DNA of 34,589 nucleotides from Pseudomonas synxantha (lineage in GTDB: Bacteria > Pseudomonadota > Gammaproteobacteria > Pseudomonadales > Pseudomonadaceae), in NCBI GenBank assembly GCA_945874835.1, contig CAMCJM010000011.1, forward strand, positions 1-34,589. Reading direction: 5' to 3'. Made by a program: the position numbers and the translations under genes. Of this stretch, positions 27,989-34,589 are shown in pieces (positions within the stretch are counted from its first letter, which is position 1; each line of letters opens with the position of its first letter). The notes beneath the pieces were generated by a model that had not been told where the DNA came from, did not search any database, and saw only the letters and a list, made by a program, of their open reading frames with translations.

Positions 27989-29895
27989 GGTGCTTCCGTA
28001 GCAGGGCTCTCGGTTTTTATGGCCTCTTTCAGGGCGCTTTCCAGATTGGCTATATCTCGCTCATAGGAGATACGCGAACGCTTCAGCTTGCGCGAGTCCT
28101 GCTGTGCCAACACTTGGGCGGCTTGCTTGAGCAGGGCTAATGCCTCTTTTGGGTGTCCGCTAGACGCCACTTCTGCAACCATGGCAAAGGCTGCGTCGGC
28201 TTCCTGGTATCGGCTCATCGCCAGGCTGTAATACTCATAAGCTTGGGCAGTATCACCAAGATGCAGGTAAAGCCGGGCACGCAGGTAAGCCACCAAGCGA
28301 ATATACAAGGGAAATTGGTTGTAGACAGTGCTGCTATCCATCGCATCCAATAAATTCAAGGTGTAGCGAACATACTCTGGCGAGCCACTTTCCAGCACCG
28401 TTTCAACAATGGTACGCATGCCTTTCACAGTTTGTGCATCAAACTGCTGCACCTTGAGCCGCTCTCCGGCTTGAATAAAGTCCTCCCCTGAAGCCGCTCC
28501 TACATATATTTTTTGCAGCAGGAGACGGACAGTTAGCAGTGAGCTATGGGACAGTCGCTCACTTTGCGCTAGTAAATACTCGTTAGCTTTCTCGTACTGC
28601 CCATCATTCATGTAATAAGCCGCCATACTGTTGATGGCGCGCGGCGATTCAGTGGCACCCTGCATCCAGTACAGCTCCAGTTTTTCGGTATCACTCCAGA
28701 GCGATGCGCGCAACCAAGTCATGGAAGCCAAAATACCAAGTATGGCAACAGCAATGACTGGCAGCAGCTGGAAGCGACTACTCAAGATCACGCAGTAATA
28801 GGCCAGCGGTAGAAATAGAAACAGGGCGGCCAAATGGTTACGGTGCTCAAAATACAACTCCAACCCAACCACTGTGGATTCCATCAGGTGAGCCGCAAAG
28901 AAAAACAGAATAGCCAGACTGATCAGAGGTGCCTTTTTACGCAGCAGGAAGGCAAACACAACCAGTGCCAACAGAAAAATAATGGCAAAAAAAGTACTAA
29001 CCGGCTCAAACAAGCCTTTGGAGATAACATAACCATCCTGATACAAACCATTGCCTTCAATCCTGGGCACAAACAGATGCAGCAGATACTCGCAGACAAT
29101 GCGGGCTTCGGTTAGTAAGCGTTCAGGCTGATTGAAATTACGGCTGGGCCACGGACTGTCAGCAAAATCAATGTAGCGGGCCAGCAGAATGGCGATAGCA
29201 ACGGAGGGAAGCCAGAGAAATACTGCCCGCCACTGCCAGGCCGGCTTGCCATGCTTTGGCAGACAGAACTCAATAACCAGAATAAGCAACGGCAGCAAGG
29301 CACCGTTTTCCTTGCTGAGCAAGGCCAGAAGCGTGCCCGCACCAACGGCAAGGGTCATCAATAAATAGGCGCGCTTGGGCGTTTGATGTAGTTGCAAACG
29401 CGCATACAGATATAAAACAATTCCCGCCAGGCAGAACAACGTGGCCAGTTGCGCCATGCGCTGTACCACATACAGCGTGGTGGACACCATATAAGGGTGC
29501 AACACCCAGAATGCACAGGCCAATACAGCAATCCATTGTGCCTGACGCTCACTATCGAGCTTGAGATTGCGCATTAATAACAGCGTTGCCCAACACAGCA
29601 ACAAGCCGCACAGCATATGAATCAACAGATTGGTGTATTTGAACCAAGGCGCGTAACTTGGCCAGGTATTGTCATCCAACAAAAAACTGGCTAGCGATAG
29701 AGGGCGCCCTGTTGGGCCGGACCAGCCACTAAACACAAAAGCATGAAAAGTTTCCCAATTGATTACGCCACCGAAATCCTCCATCGCATCTAGGTTAGGA
29801 TGGTCGTCAAATAAGAAGCCTCCACTCAGGCCAGGCCAATAAACAAAGCAAGTGCTTAACAGCACTACAAATAATAAAAAACCCGGTCTAACCAT
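27985..29895 (-). CDS. GT-C membrane glycosyltransferase with C-terminal TPR-like domain (TMTC-like), candidate pilin glycosyltransferase
   Basis: 636 residues from the ATG at 29895; the track ATG at 29940 lies in the pilA terminator stem and is rejected. A first helix leads straight into GGFLFDDHPNL, the acidic loop motif of GT-C/TMTC-type protein O-glycosyltransferases (Asp30-Asp31). About ten further helices run to roughly residue 410, including HRNHLAALFLFLPL. The last ~210 residues are soluble helical repeats of TPR type (AAYYMNDGQYEKANEYLL, ARLYLHLGDTAQAYEYYSLA, GHPKEALALLKQAA). It uses polyprenyl-phosphate sugars by family analogy. Position directly after pilA and coupling to the DPM1-like gene suggest that PilA is the acceptor. 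It could instead act on lipid or another protein. AT-richer than the housekeeping genes. Confidence 0.72.
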   Translation of the reverse strand: MVRPGFLLFVVLLSTCFVYWPGLSGGFLFDDHPNLDAMEDFGGVINWETFHAFVFSGWSGPTGRPLSLASFLLDDNTWPSYAPWFKYTNLLIHMLCGLLLCWATLLLMRNLKLDSERQAQWIAVLACAFWVLHPYMVSTTLYVVQRMAQLATLFCLAGIVLYLYARLQLHQTPKRAYLLMTLAVGAGTLLALLSKENGALLPLLILVIEFCLPKHGKPAWQWRAVFLWLPSVAIAILLARYIDFADSPWPSRNFNQPERLLTEARIVCEYLLHLFVPRIEGNGLYQDGYVISKGLFEPVSTFFAIIFLLALVVFAFLLRKKAPLISLAILFFFAAHLMESTVVGLELYFEHRNHLAALFLFLPLAYYCVILSSRFQLLPVIAVAILGILASMTWLRASLWSDTEKLELYWMQGATESPRAINSMAAYYMNDGQYEKANEYLLAQSERLSHSSLLTVRLLLQKIYVGAASGEDFIQAGERLKVQQFDAQTVKGMRTIVETVLESGSPEYVRYTLNLLDAMDSSTVYNQFPLYIRLVAYLRARLYLHLGDTAQAYEYYSLAMSRYQEADAAFAMVAEVASSGHPKEALALLKQAAQVLAQQDSRKLKRSRISYERDIANLESALKEAIKTESPATEAP

Positions 29896-29906
29896 GACTA
29901 TATTCT

Positions 29907-29944
29907 TAATAATAAAAGGGCGATGCTTATAAATAAGCATCGCC
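29907..29944 (-). terminator. Strong Rho-independent terminator between pilA and the GT-C gene
   Basis: Minus strand: GGCGATGCTTAT-TT-ATAAGCATCGCC, a perfect 12-bp stem, followed by CTTTTATTATT. It starts 20 bases after the pilA stop. Downstream glycosylation genes lie beyond it on the same strand, so they would depend on read-through or on an unseen promoter. Confidence 0.88.
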
Positions 29945-29963
29945 TCATTTTTAAACTACGCTA

Positions 29964-30383
29964 TTAGCGGCAGTTCGAAGGAATGAACTTTGGATCGATG
30001 GAGCCACGTTTGCACTTCCAGCGGATGCCACCAGCATTAGTACTCGCGCTCAACATGAGGGTCGCACCTTCGGCCACTTTATTGTTATAAGTGATGGTGA
30101 TTTGGCCACCAGCAACACCAACACTAGTAACAGCATTACCTGTGATCGACGCACCGTCAGCCAGCCCAGCGGAGGCATTGCCCGCAGGAAAACGATTGTT
30201 GGTGGACAAGAACTCGGATACGGAAGCCTTAGCACCACCGGCAAGGCTCAGGCCTTCGGAAACGTGAGAACGCTTGGTGTAATCCTGGTAAGCCGGCAGC
30301 GCGATGGCAGCCAAAATACCGATGATCGCAACCACGATCATCAATTCAATCAGGGTAAAGCCTTTCTGCAGTTGAGCTTTCAT
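29964..30383 (-). CDS. pilA: Type IV major pilin PilA
   Basis: 139-residue prepilin from the ATG at 30383 (GGAG 8 bases upstream; the 24-residue track extension is not coding). The leader MKAQLQKG is cut by PilD before Phe, giving mature [24 protein letters not shown] with Glu5. Two cysteines, 124 and 138, close a D-region loop of 13 residues ([13 protein letters not shown]). The protein ends in Arg right after Cys138, so there is no C-terminal serine of the kind used by TfpO/PilO. Ser/Thr- and Gly-rich stretches ([31 protein letters not shown]) are possible glycan sites. It is the main structural subunit assembled by PilB/PilC and is transcribed away from them. Confidence 0.95.
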   Translation of the reverse strand: MKAQLQKGFTLIELMIVVAIIGILAAIALPAYQDYTKRSHVSEGLSLAGGAKASVSEFLSTNNRFPAGNASAGLADGASITGNAVTSVGVAGGQITITYNNKVAEGATLMLSASTNAGGIRWKCKRGSIDPKFIPSNCR

Positions 30384-30405
30384 AGAAACATCTCCATTAG
30401 TGTGT

Positions 30406-30422
30406 GTAGGTCGACGACCTAC
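30406..30422 (-). promoter_or_regulatory. Palindrome at the predicted 5' end of the pilA mRNA
   Basis: GTAGGTCGTCGACCTAC on the minus strand: a 7-bp stem with a 3-base loop (perfect 8+1+8 palindrome). With the -12 element at 30433-30434, transcription should start at about 30422, so the transcript would begin with this hairpin, 22 bases before the coding start. It could protect the message from 5'-end decay or be a protein-binding operator. Confidence 0.6.
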
Positions 30423-30431
30423 ATATGACAA

Positions 30432-30447
30432 TGCAGCTCGCATGCCA
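30432..30447 (-). promoter_or_regulatory. Sigma-54 promoter of pilA
   Basis: Minus strand TGGCATGCGAGCTGCA: GG (-24) and GC (-12) with exactly 10 bases between, matching the RpoN consensus TGGCAC-N5-TTGCA. pilA is RpoN/PilR-dependent in P. aeruginosa. The -12 element lies 50 bases before the ATG. Confidence 0.8.
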
Positions 30448-30607
30448 ACTCCCAATGCACCTGCAATCTAGGCTTCTGGATAAAATCCACCAGACAGCCA
30501 TCATCACAACACCGACACTAACTGCCATTTTTTGTCACCTCGCACCCTCGCGTTTGGCACACCCTTGCCAACTAGGCTATAAGTAAGGCTAGCTTATGGA
30601 GCCTGCA

Positions 30608-32320
30608 ATGAACGACAGCGTGACCCTCACCGGCCTGGCCCGGCAAATGGTGTTAGCCGAACTGCTGGATGAAAAAACCGCCCAGCAGGCGCAAAGCCAA
30701 GCACAGCGCAACAAGCTCTCGCTCGTTACCTACCTGGTGCAGAACAAGCTGGTTAAAAGTCGCGTGCTGGCAGAGCTGGCCTCGGAGCAATTTGGCGTCT
30801 CCTTCGTTGATCTCAATGCCATCGACAAGGAAACCCAGCCTAAGGACCTCGTGAGCGAAAAGCTGGTGCGCCAGCACCGTGTTTTACCGCTGTGGCGGCG
30901 TGGCAATAAGCTGTTCTTAGCTGTATCAGACCCCACCAACCACCAAGCCGTCACCGACGTGCAATTCAGTACCGGCCTGAACACCGAAGCGATTTTGGTG
31001 GAGGACGATAAGCTGGGCGATGCCATTGACAAGTTCTTCGATTCTGCCGTCAGCGGCATGGAAGACCTAGGTGATGTCGATCTGGACGACCTGGACGGCC
31101 TGGACGCTCAAGCCGTTAGCGACGACACCCCCGATGGCGGCGAAGGCAACGCGACCGACGACGCACCGGTGGTGCGTTTTGTGAATAAAATGCTGCTTGA
31201 CGCGATAAAGAAGGGGTCATCCGACCTGCACTTTGAACCCTATGAAAAAGCCTACCGCGTGCGCTTTCGTACCGACGGTATCTTGCAGGAAATCGCCCGC
31301 CCGCCCATCCAGCTTTCCCCGCGTATTTCTGCGCGGCTTAAGGTGATGGCCGGTTTGGATATTTCCGAACGGCGCAAACCGCAGGACGGGCGCATTAAAA
31401 TGCGCATTTCCAAAAGCAAGTCCATCGATTTTCGCGTGAGCACCTGCCCCACCTTGTGGGGTGAAAAAATCGTAATGCGGATTCTGGACTCCGCCAGCGC
31501 ACAAATGGGCATTGATGCGCTTGGTTACGAAGAGTCGCAGAAGGAGCTGTATATGTCGGCGCTTAAACAACCGCAGGGGATGATTCTAGTAACCGGCCCC
31601 ACCGGCTCGGGCAAAACCGTGTCGCTTTACACCGGCCTCAACATTCTCAATACCGTGGATGTGAATATCTCCACCGCCGAAGACCCGGTGGAGATCAACC
31701 TAGAAGGCATCAACCAGGTTAACGTTAACCCCAAGCAGGGCATGGACTTTACCGCCGCGCTCAAGTCCTTCCTGCGTCAAGATCCGGACATCATCATGGT
31801 CGGTGAGATACGCGACCTAGATACAGCCTCCATTGCCATTAAAGCTGCGCAAACGGGCCACATGGTGATGTCTACCCTGCACACCAACAGCGCGGCAGAA
31901 ACCCTCACCCGCCTGCGCAACATGGGCGTACCGTCTTTTAACATCGCCACCTCGGTCAACCTGATCATCGCTCAGCGCCTCGCACGTAAGCTGTGCAACA
32001 GCTGCAAAAAGGAAGTACAGATCCCCCGTGAGGCGCTAACTGAGGAAGGTTTTCCCGAAGATCAGATCGGTAAATTCAAGCTTTACGCACCCATAGGCTG
32101 TGAAAACTGCAACGGTGGTTACAAAGGCCGTGTCGGGATTTATGAAGTGGTTAAAAACACGCCTGCCCTACAACGGATTATCATGGAGGAAGGCAACTCT
32201 ATTGACATATCTATACAGATGCGCAAAGACGGCTTTAACGACCTGCGAACCTCAGCCCTGCTGAAGGCCATGCAAGGCGTCACCAGCCTGGCAGAAGTGA
32301 ACCGCGTGACAAAGGACTAA
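30608..32320 (+). CDS. pilB: Type IV pilus extension ATPase PilB
   Basis: 570 residues from the ATG at 30608, preceded by GGAG at 6 bases and matching the MNDS start of P. aeruginosa PilB; the track ATG at 30596 overlaps that ribosome site. It powers pilus assembly at the inner-membrane base. The N-terminal domain (about 1-150) includes VRQHRVLPLWRRGNKLFLAVSDP, followed by an acidic linker (DLDDLDGLDAQ), GPTGSGKT (Walker A), IIMVGEIRDLDTA (Walker B), TLHTNSAAETLTRL, and the zinc-binding tetracysteine (CNSCKK ... CENCNGGYKGR). Stop is 3 bases before pilC. Confidence 0.97.
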   Translation: MNDSVTLTGLARQMVLAELLDEKTAQQAQSQAQRNKLSLVTYLVQNKLVKSRVLAELASEQFGVSFVDLNAIDKETQPKDLVSEKLVRQHRVLPLWRRGNKLFLAVSDPTNHQAVTDVQFSTGLNTEAILVEDDKLGDAIDKFFDSAVSGMEDLGDVDLDDLDGLDAQAVSDDTPDGGEGNATDDAPVVRFVNKMLLDAIKKGSSDLHFEPYEKAYRVRFRTDGILQEIARPPIQLSPRISARLKVMAGLDISERRKPQDGRIKMRISKSKSIDFRVSTCPTLWGEKIVMRILDSASAQMGIDALGYEESQKELYMSALKQPQGMILVTGPTGSGKTVSLYTGLNILNTVDVNISTAEDPVEINLEGINQVNVNPKQGMDFTAALKSFLRQDPDIIMVGEIRDLDTASIAIKAAQTGHMVMSTLHTNSAAETLTRLRNMGVPSFNIATSVNLIIAQRLARKLCNSCKKEVQIPREALTEEGFPEDQIGKFKLYAPIGCENCNGGYKGRVGIYEVVKNTPALQRIIMEEGNSIDISIQMRKDGFNDLRTSALLKAMQGVTSLAEVNRVTKD

Positions 32321-32323
32321 CCG

Positions 32324-33541
32324 ATGGCCGTTAAAGCAGCAAAAACCAGCACATTTGCCTGGGAAGGCACCAATAAGCAGGGTGCGAAGGTAAAGGGTGA
32401 GATAGGCGGCCAAAATCCTGCCCTAGTCAAAGCTCAATTGCGCAAGCAGGGCATCAACCCGACCAAGGTGCGTAAAAAATCCGTCTCACTTTTCAGTGCC
32501 GGCAAAAAAATTAAGCCCATCGATATTGCGTTGTTTGCACGGCAGATGGCCACCATGATGAAGGCCGGCGTGCCGTTGTTGCAGTCTTTCGACATTATCG
32601 CGGAGGGGCTGGACAACCCCAACATGCGCAAGCTAGTTGAGGACATTAAACAGCATGTGGCCGCCGGTAATAGTTTCGCCTCCTCCCTACGCACACGTCC
32701 CGTGTACTTTGATGATTTATTCTGCAACTTGGTAGACGCTGGCGAACAAGCCGGTGCACTGGAAGACTTGCTCGACCGGGTGGCCACCTACAAAGAAAAA
32801 ACCGAAGCGCTTAAAGCCAAAATCAAAAAAGCAATGAACTACCCAATTGCAGTAGTGGTAGTCGCAGTCATTGTTTCAGCTATCCTGCTTATTAAAGTGG
32901 TGCCGCAATTTGAGTCAGTTTTCGCCAACTTTGGGGCGGAACTCCCGGGCTTTACTCAATTTGTTATCGGTATTTCCCAAGGGTTACAGAAATGGTGGCT
33001 GATAATTTTAATTGTTTTTTTTGGTGTTTTCTTTGTACTTGGTGAAGCAAAGAAACGCTCTGAAGGCTTTAGAAACTGGATTGACCGAGTAGCACTAAAA
33101 GCCCCTGTGGTCGGCGATATTATCTATAAGTCTTCTGTAGCACGTTATGCGCGCACCTTGGCCACCACCTTTGCCGCGGGCGTACCTTTGGTTGAGGCGC
33201 TGGATTCGGTAGCAGGCGCAACCGGCAATATCGTCTTCAAAACCGCGGTACAAAAGATCAAGGGCGATGTCAGTTCTGGCATGCAATTGAACTTCTCCAT
33301 GCGCACCACCGGGGCATTCCCGTCTATGGCCATTCAGATGACCGCCATTGGCGAAGAATCCGGTGCGCTGGATATGATGCTGGACAAAGTGGCCAGCTAT
33401 TACGAAGCCGAAGTGGATAATGCGGTGGATGGCCTGACCAGCCTGATGGAACCGCTGATTATGTCGGTACTTGGGGTTCTGGTCGGTGGTTTGATCATTG
33501 CGATGTACCTGCCAATTTTCCAACTGGGTGCTGTTGTTTAA
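32324..33541 (+). CDS. pilC: Type IV pilus inner-membrane platform protein PilC
   Basis: 405 residues, GspF/PilC family, with two homologous cytoplasmic domains (FARQMATMMKAGVPLLQSFDI and YARTLATTFAAGVPLVEALDSV) and helices at about 172-193, 220-243 and 375-398. It couples PilB movement to pilin insertion. The stretch 32820-33080, covering the first helices and loop, is markedly AT-rich (ATTTTAATTGTTTTTTTTGG) compared with the rest of pilBCD. 3-base gaps on both sides fit a pilBCD operon. Confidence 0.96.
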   Translation: MAVKAAKTSTFAWEGTNKQGAKVKGEIGGQNPALVKAQLRKQGINPTKVRKKSVSLFSAGKKIKPIDIALFARQMATMMKAGVPLLQSFDIIAEGLDNPNMRKLVEDIKQHVAAGNSFASSLRTRPVYFDDLFCNLVDAGEQAGALEDLLDRVATYKEKTEALKAKIKKAMNYPIAVVVVAVIVSAILLIKVVPQFESVFANFGAELPGFTQFVIGISQGLQKWWLIILIVFFGVFFVLGEAKKRSEGFRNWIDRVALKAPVVGDIIYKSSVARYARTLATTFAAGVPLVEALDSVAGATGNIVFKTAVQKIKGDVSSGMQLNFSMRTTGAFPSMAIQMTAIGEESGALDMMLDKVASYYEAEVDNAVDGLTSLMEPLIMSVLGVLVGGLIIAMYLPIFQLGAVV

Positions 33542-33544
33542 ACC

Positions 33545-34414
33545 ATGCCTATTGTCGATTTTTTGGCCAGCCATGTGCTGGCCTCCGTTTTATGCGCCCT
33601 GCTGGTTGGCCTGTTAATAGGCAGCTTCCTCAACGTTGTGGTGTATCGCTTGCCGATTATGATGCAGCGCGATTGGCGTGAGCAGGCGCGGGAGATTTTG
33701 CAGTTGCCTGCTGAGCCTGAGGCGAACACCTTTAATCTGGTATTGCCCAACTCACAATGCCCGCACTGCGGCCATGAAATTCGGCCATGGGAAAACATCC
33801 CGCTGTTTAGCTACCTGTTTTTGCGCGGCAAGTGCTCCAACTGCAAAGCACCGATTAGCCTGCGCTACCCGGCGGTGGAATTGGCCTGCGGCCTGCTGTC
33901 GGCGTATGTGGCTTGGCATTTTGGCTTTACTTGGCAGGCGGGTGGCATGCTGGTGCTGACCTGGGGCTTGCTTGCAATGAGCCTGATTGATGTTGACCAC
34001 CAATTGCTGCCGGATTCACTGGTACTGCCACTGCTTTGGCTGGGCTTGATCGTCAACAGCGTTGGCTTGATCACCGACCTGGAAACAGCGCTATGGGGCG
34101 CGATAGCCGGTTATTTAAGCCTGTGGTCGGTGTATTGGCTGTTTAAGCTGGTCACGGGCAAGGAAGGTATGGGCCATGGCGACTTTAAACTGCTGGCGAT
34201 GCTCGGTGCCTGGGGCGGCTGGCAGGTTTTGCCGCTGACCATTTTGCTGTCTTCTCTGGTGGGGGCGGTGTTGGGCACCATCATGCTACGTATGCGCCAT
34301 GCAGAAACCAGCACGCCGATCCCCTTCGGGCCTTACCTGGCAATCGCCGGCTGGATTGCCTTGCTGTGGGGTGAGCAGATCACCACCCGCTACCTGCAGA
34401 TTGCAGGATTCTAA
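33545..34414 (+). CDS. pilD: Prepilin peptidase / N-methyltransferase PilD
   Basis: 289 residues. It cleaves and N-methylates prepilins such as PilA and also type II secretion pseudopilins. The cysteine tetrad is at 72, 75, 97 and 100 (CPHC / CSNC), the same numbers as in P. aeruginosa PilD. Catalytic aspartates are Asp149 (SLIDVDHQLLPD) and Asp213 (GMGHGDFKLLAMLGAWGG). About eight membrane helices. coaE normally follows immediately; here only 28 bases separate the stop from an IS21 end. Confidence 0.97.
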   Translation: MPIVDFLASHVLASVLCALLVGLLIGSFLNVVVYRLPIMMQRDWREQAREILQLPAEPEANTFNLVLPNSQCPHCGHEIRPWENIPLFSYLFLRGKCSNCKAPISLRYPAVELACGLLSAYVAWHFGFTWQAGGMLVLTWGLLAMSLIDVDHQLLPDSLVLPLLWLGLIVNSVGLITDLETALWGAIAGYLSLWSVYWLFKLVTGKEGMGHGDFKLLAMLGAWGGWQVLPLTILLSSLVGAVLGTIMLRMRHAETSTPIPFGPYLAIAGWIALLWGEQITTRYLQIAGF

Positions 34415-34442
34415 TCGGGTCGCCGGCCGCTGCGCTCAACGC

Positions 34443-34589
34443 TGTCAATCAGCATCCAAAACTTTCCAGGCAACAGCGTCCAAAAGTTTCCAGTTGCTCA
34501 GGTGCTTTTCACCGCCTTTTTGCGTTGCTTGAAGCGGAATGAGTCGTTGCCGGTTTCGAGGATGTCGCAGTGGTGAGTGATGCGGTCGA
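34443..34589 (-). mobile_element. IS21-family insertion sequence, istB-side end
   Basis: The element begins TGTCAATCAGC, in keeping with TG termini. It carries two 18-base repeats, GCATCCAAAACTTTCCAG (34452-34469) and GCGTCCAAAAGTTTCCAG (34476-34493), with a 24-base period and two mismatches, then the end of istB on the minus strand. It continues past the window. It has separated pilD from its usual downstream gene. Target duplication cannot be checked because the other end is not visible. Confidence 0.85.
34498..34589 (-). CDS. istB: IstB helper ATPase, C-terminal fragment
   Basis: Reverse strand reads DRITHHCDILETGNDSFRFK, then QRKKAVKST and TGA (34498-34500). LLDR-xTHHCDI-ETGNxSxRFK is the characteristic C-terminus of the IS21 IstB ATP-binding protein. 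The rest lies outside the window. Too short for the ORF track. Confidence 0.88.
   Translation of the reverse strand, partial: DRITHHCDILETGNDSFRFKQRKKAVKST

Noticed and set aside
29896-29940. Upstream ATG start for the GT-C protein at 29940
   Set aside because: It lies inside the terminator stem, lacks a ribosome site and adds a basic non-membrane leader; the ATG at 29895 leads directly into the first helix.
18956-30000. tRNA-Thr gene expected near pilA in P. aeruginosa
   Set aside because: I looked through the intergenic gaps at 18956-19090, 27008-27136 and 29896-29963 and saw no cloverleaf or T-loop sequence.
30554-30567. Sigma-54-like TGGCACACCCTTGC upstream of pilB on the plus strand
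   Set aside because: GG and GC are 9 bases apart, not 10; that spacing is normally inactive. The correctly spaced site on the minus strand serves pilA.

Overview
The window is chromosomal DNA of a Pseudomonas-like gammaproteobacterium. The main evidence is gene order. speC (ornithine decarboxylase), a chemotaxis transducer, ampE-ampD, a DUF1631 gene, nadC, pilA and pilB-pilC-pilD occur in the order I recall for PA4519-PA4528 of P. aeruginosa. PilB, PilD, SpeC and the nucleotide-sugar dehydrogenase are also very close to the Pseudomonas proteins. I cannot name the species. Both ends of the window run into IS21-family insertion sequences of two different types, so the window may be a contig broken at IS copies.

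Layout. (1) 1-5300: an iron-uptake type locus. It holds an outer-membrane TonB receptor that lost its N-terminal half, apparently at an IS21 end, followed by a co-directional set: PepSY membrane protein, DUF2271 protein, DUF4198 protein and a membrane-anchored flavodoxin-reductase. (2) 5500-10250: speC (minus), prfC (plus), a DUF559 endonuclease-like gene among GC-rich repeats, and a TatD-type hydrolase. (3) 10300-18955: the conserved block of chemotaxis transducer, ROK sugar kinase, ampE/ampD, a repeat-rich spacer, the DUF1631 gene and nadC. (4) 19000-29900: about 11 kb of glycan genes between nadC and pilA, which are close neighbours in P. aeruginosa. On the plus strand are a WbpA-type dehydrogenase, a broken acyltransferase and a GT4 glycosyltransferase. 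On the minus strand are GT2, flippase, two tandem paralogous zinc-ribbon methyltransferases and GT2. Directly downstream of pilA come a polyprenyl-phosphate glycosyltransferase and a GT-C (TMTC-like) membrane protein with a helical-repeat tail. (5) 29960-34414: pilA with a well-formed sigma-54 promoter, and divergent pilBCD. An IS21 element then sits where coaE would be expected.

The most interesting part is 27137-30450. pilA is followed on the same strand by a strong Rho-independent terminator and then by a GT-C / DPM1-like pair that overlaps by ATGA. This looks like a lipid-linked-sugar pilin glycosylation module fed by limited read-through from the strong pilA promoter. The pilA transcript would also begin with a perfect hairpin at its 5' end. 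The other recurrent theme is repeats that have become part of genes: REP units encode the C-terminus of the TatD protein and overlap the start of the flavoreductase, and a different palindromic repeat encodes the tail of the DUF559 protein.
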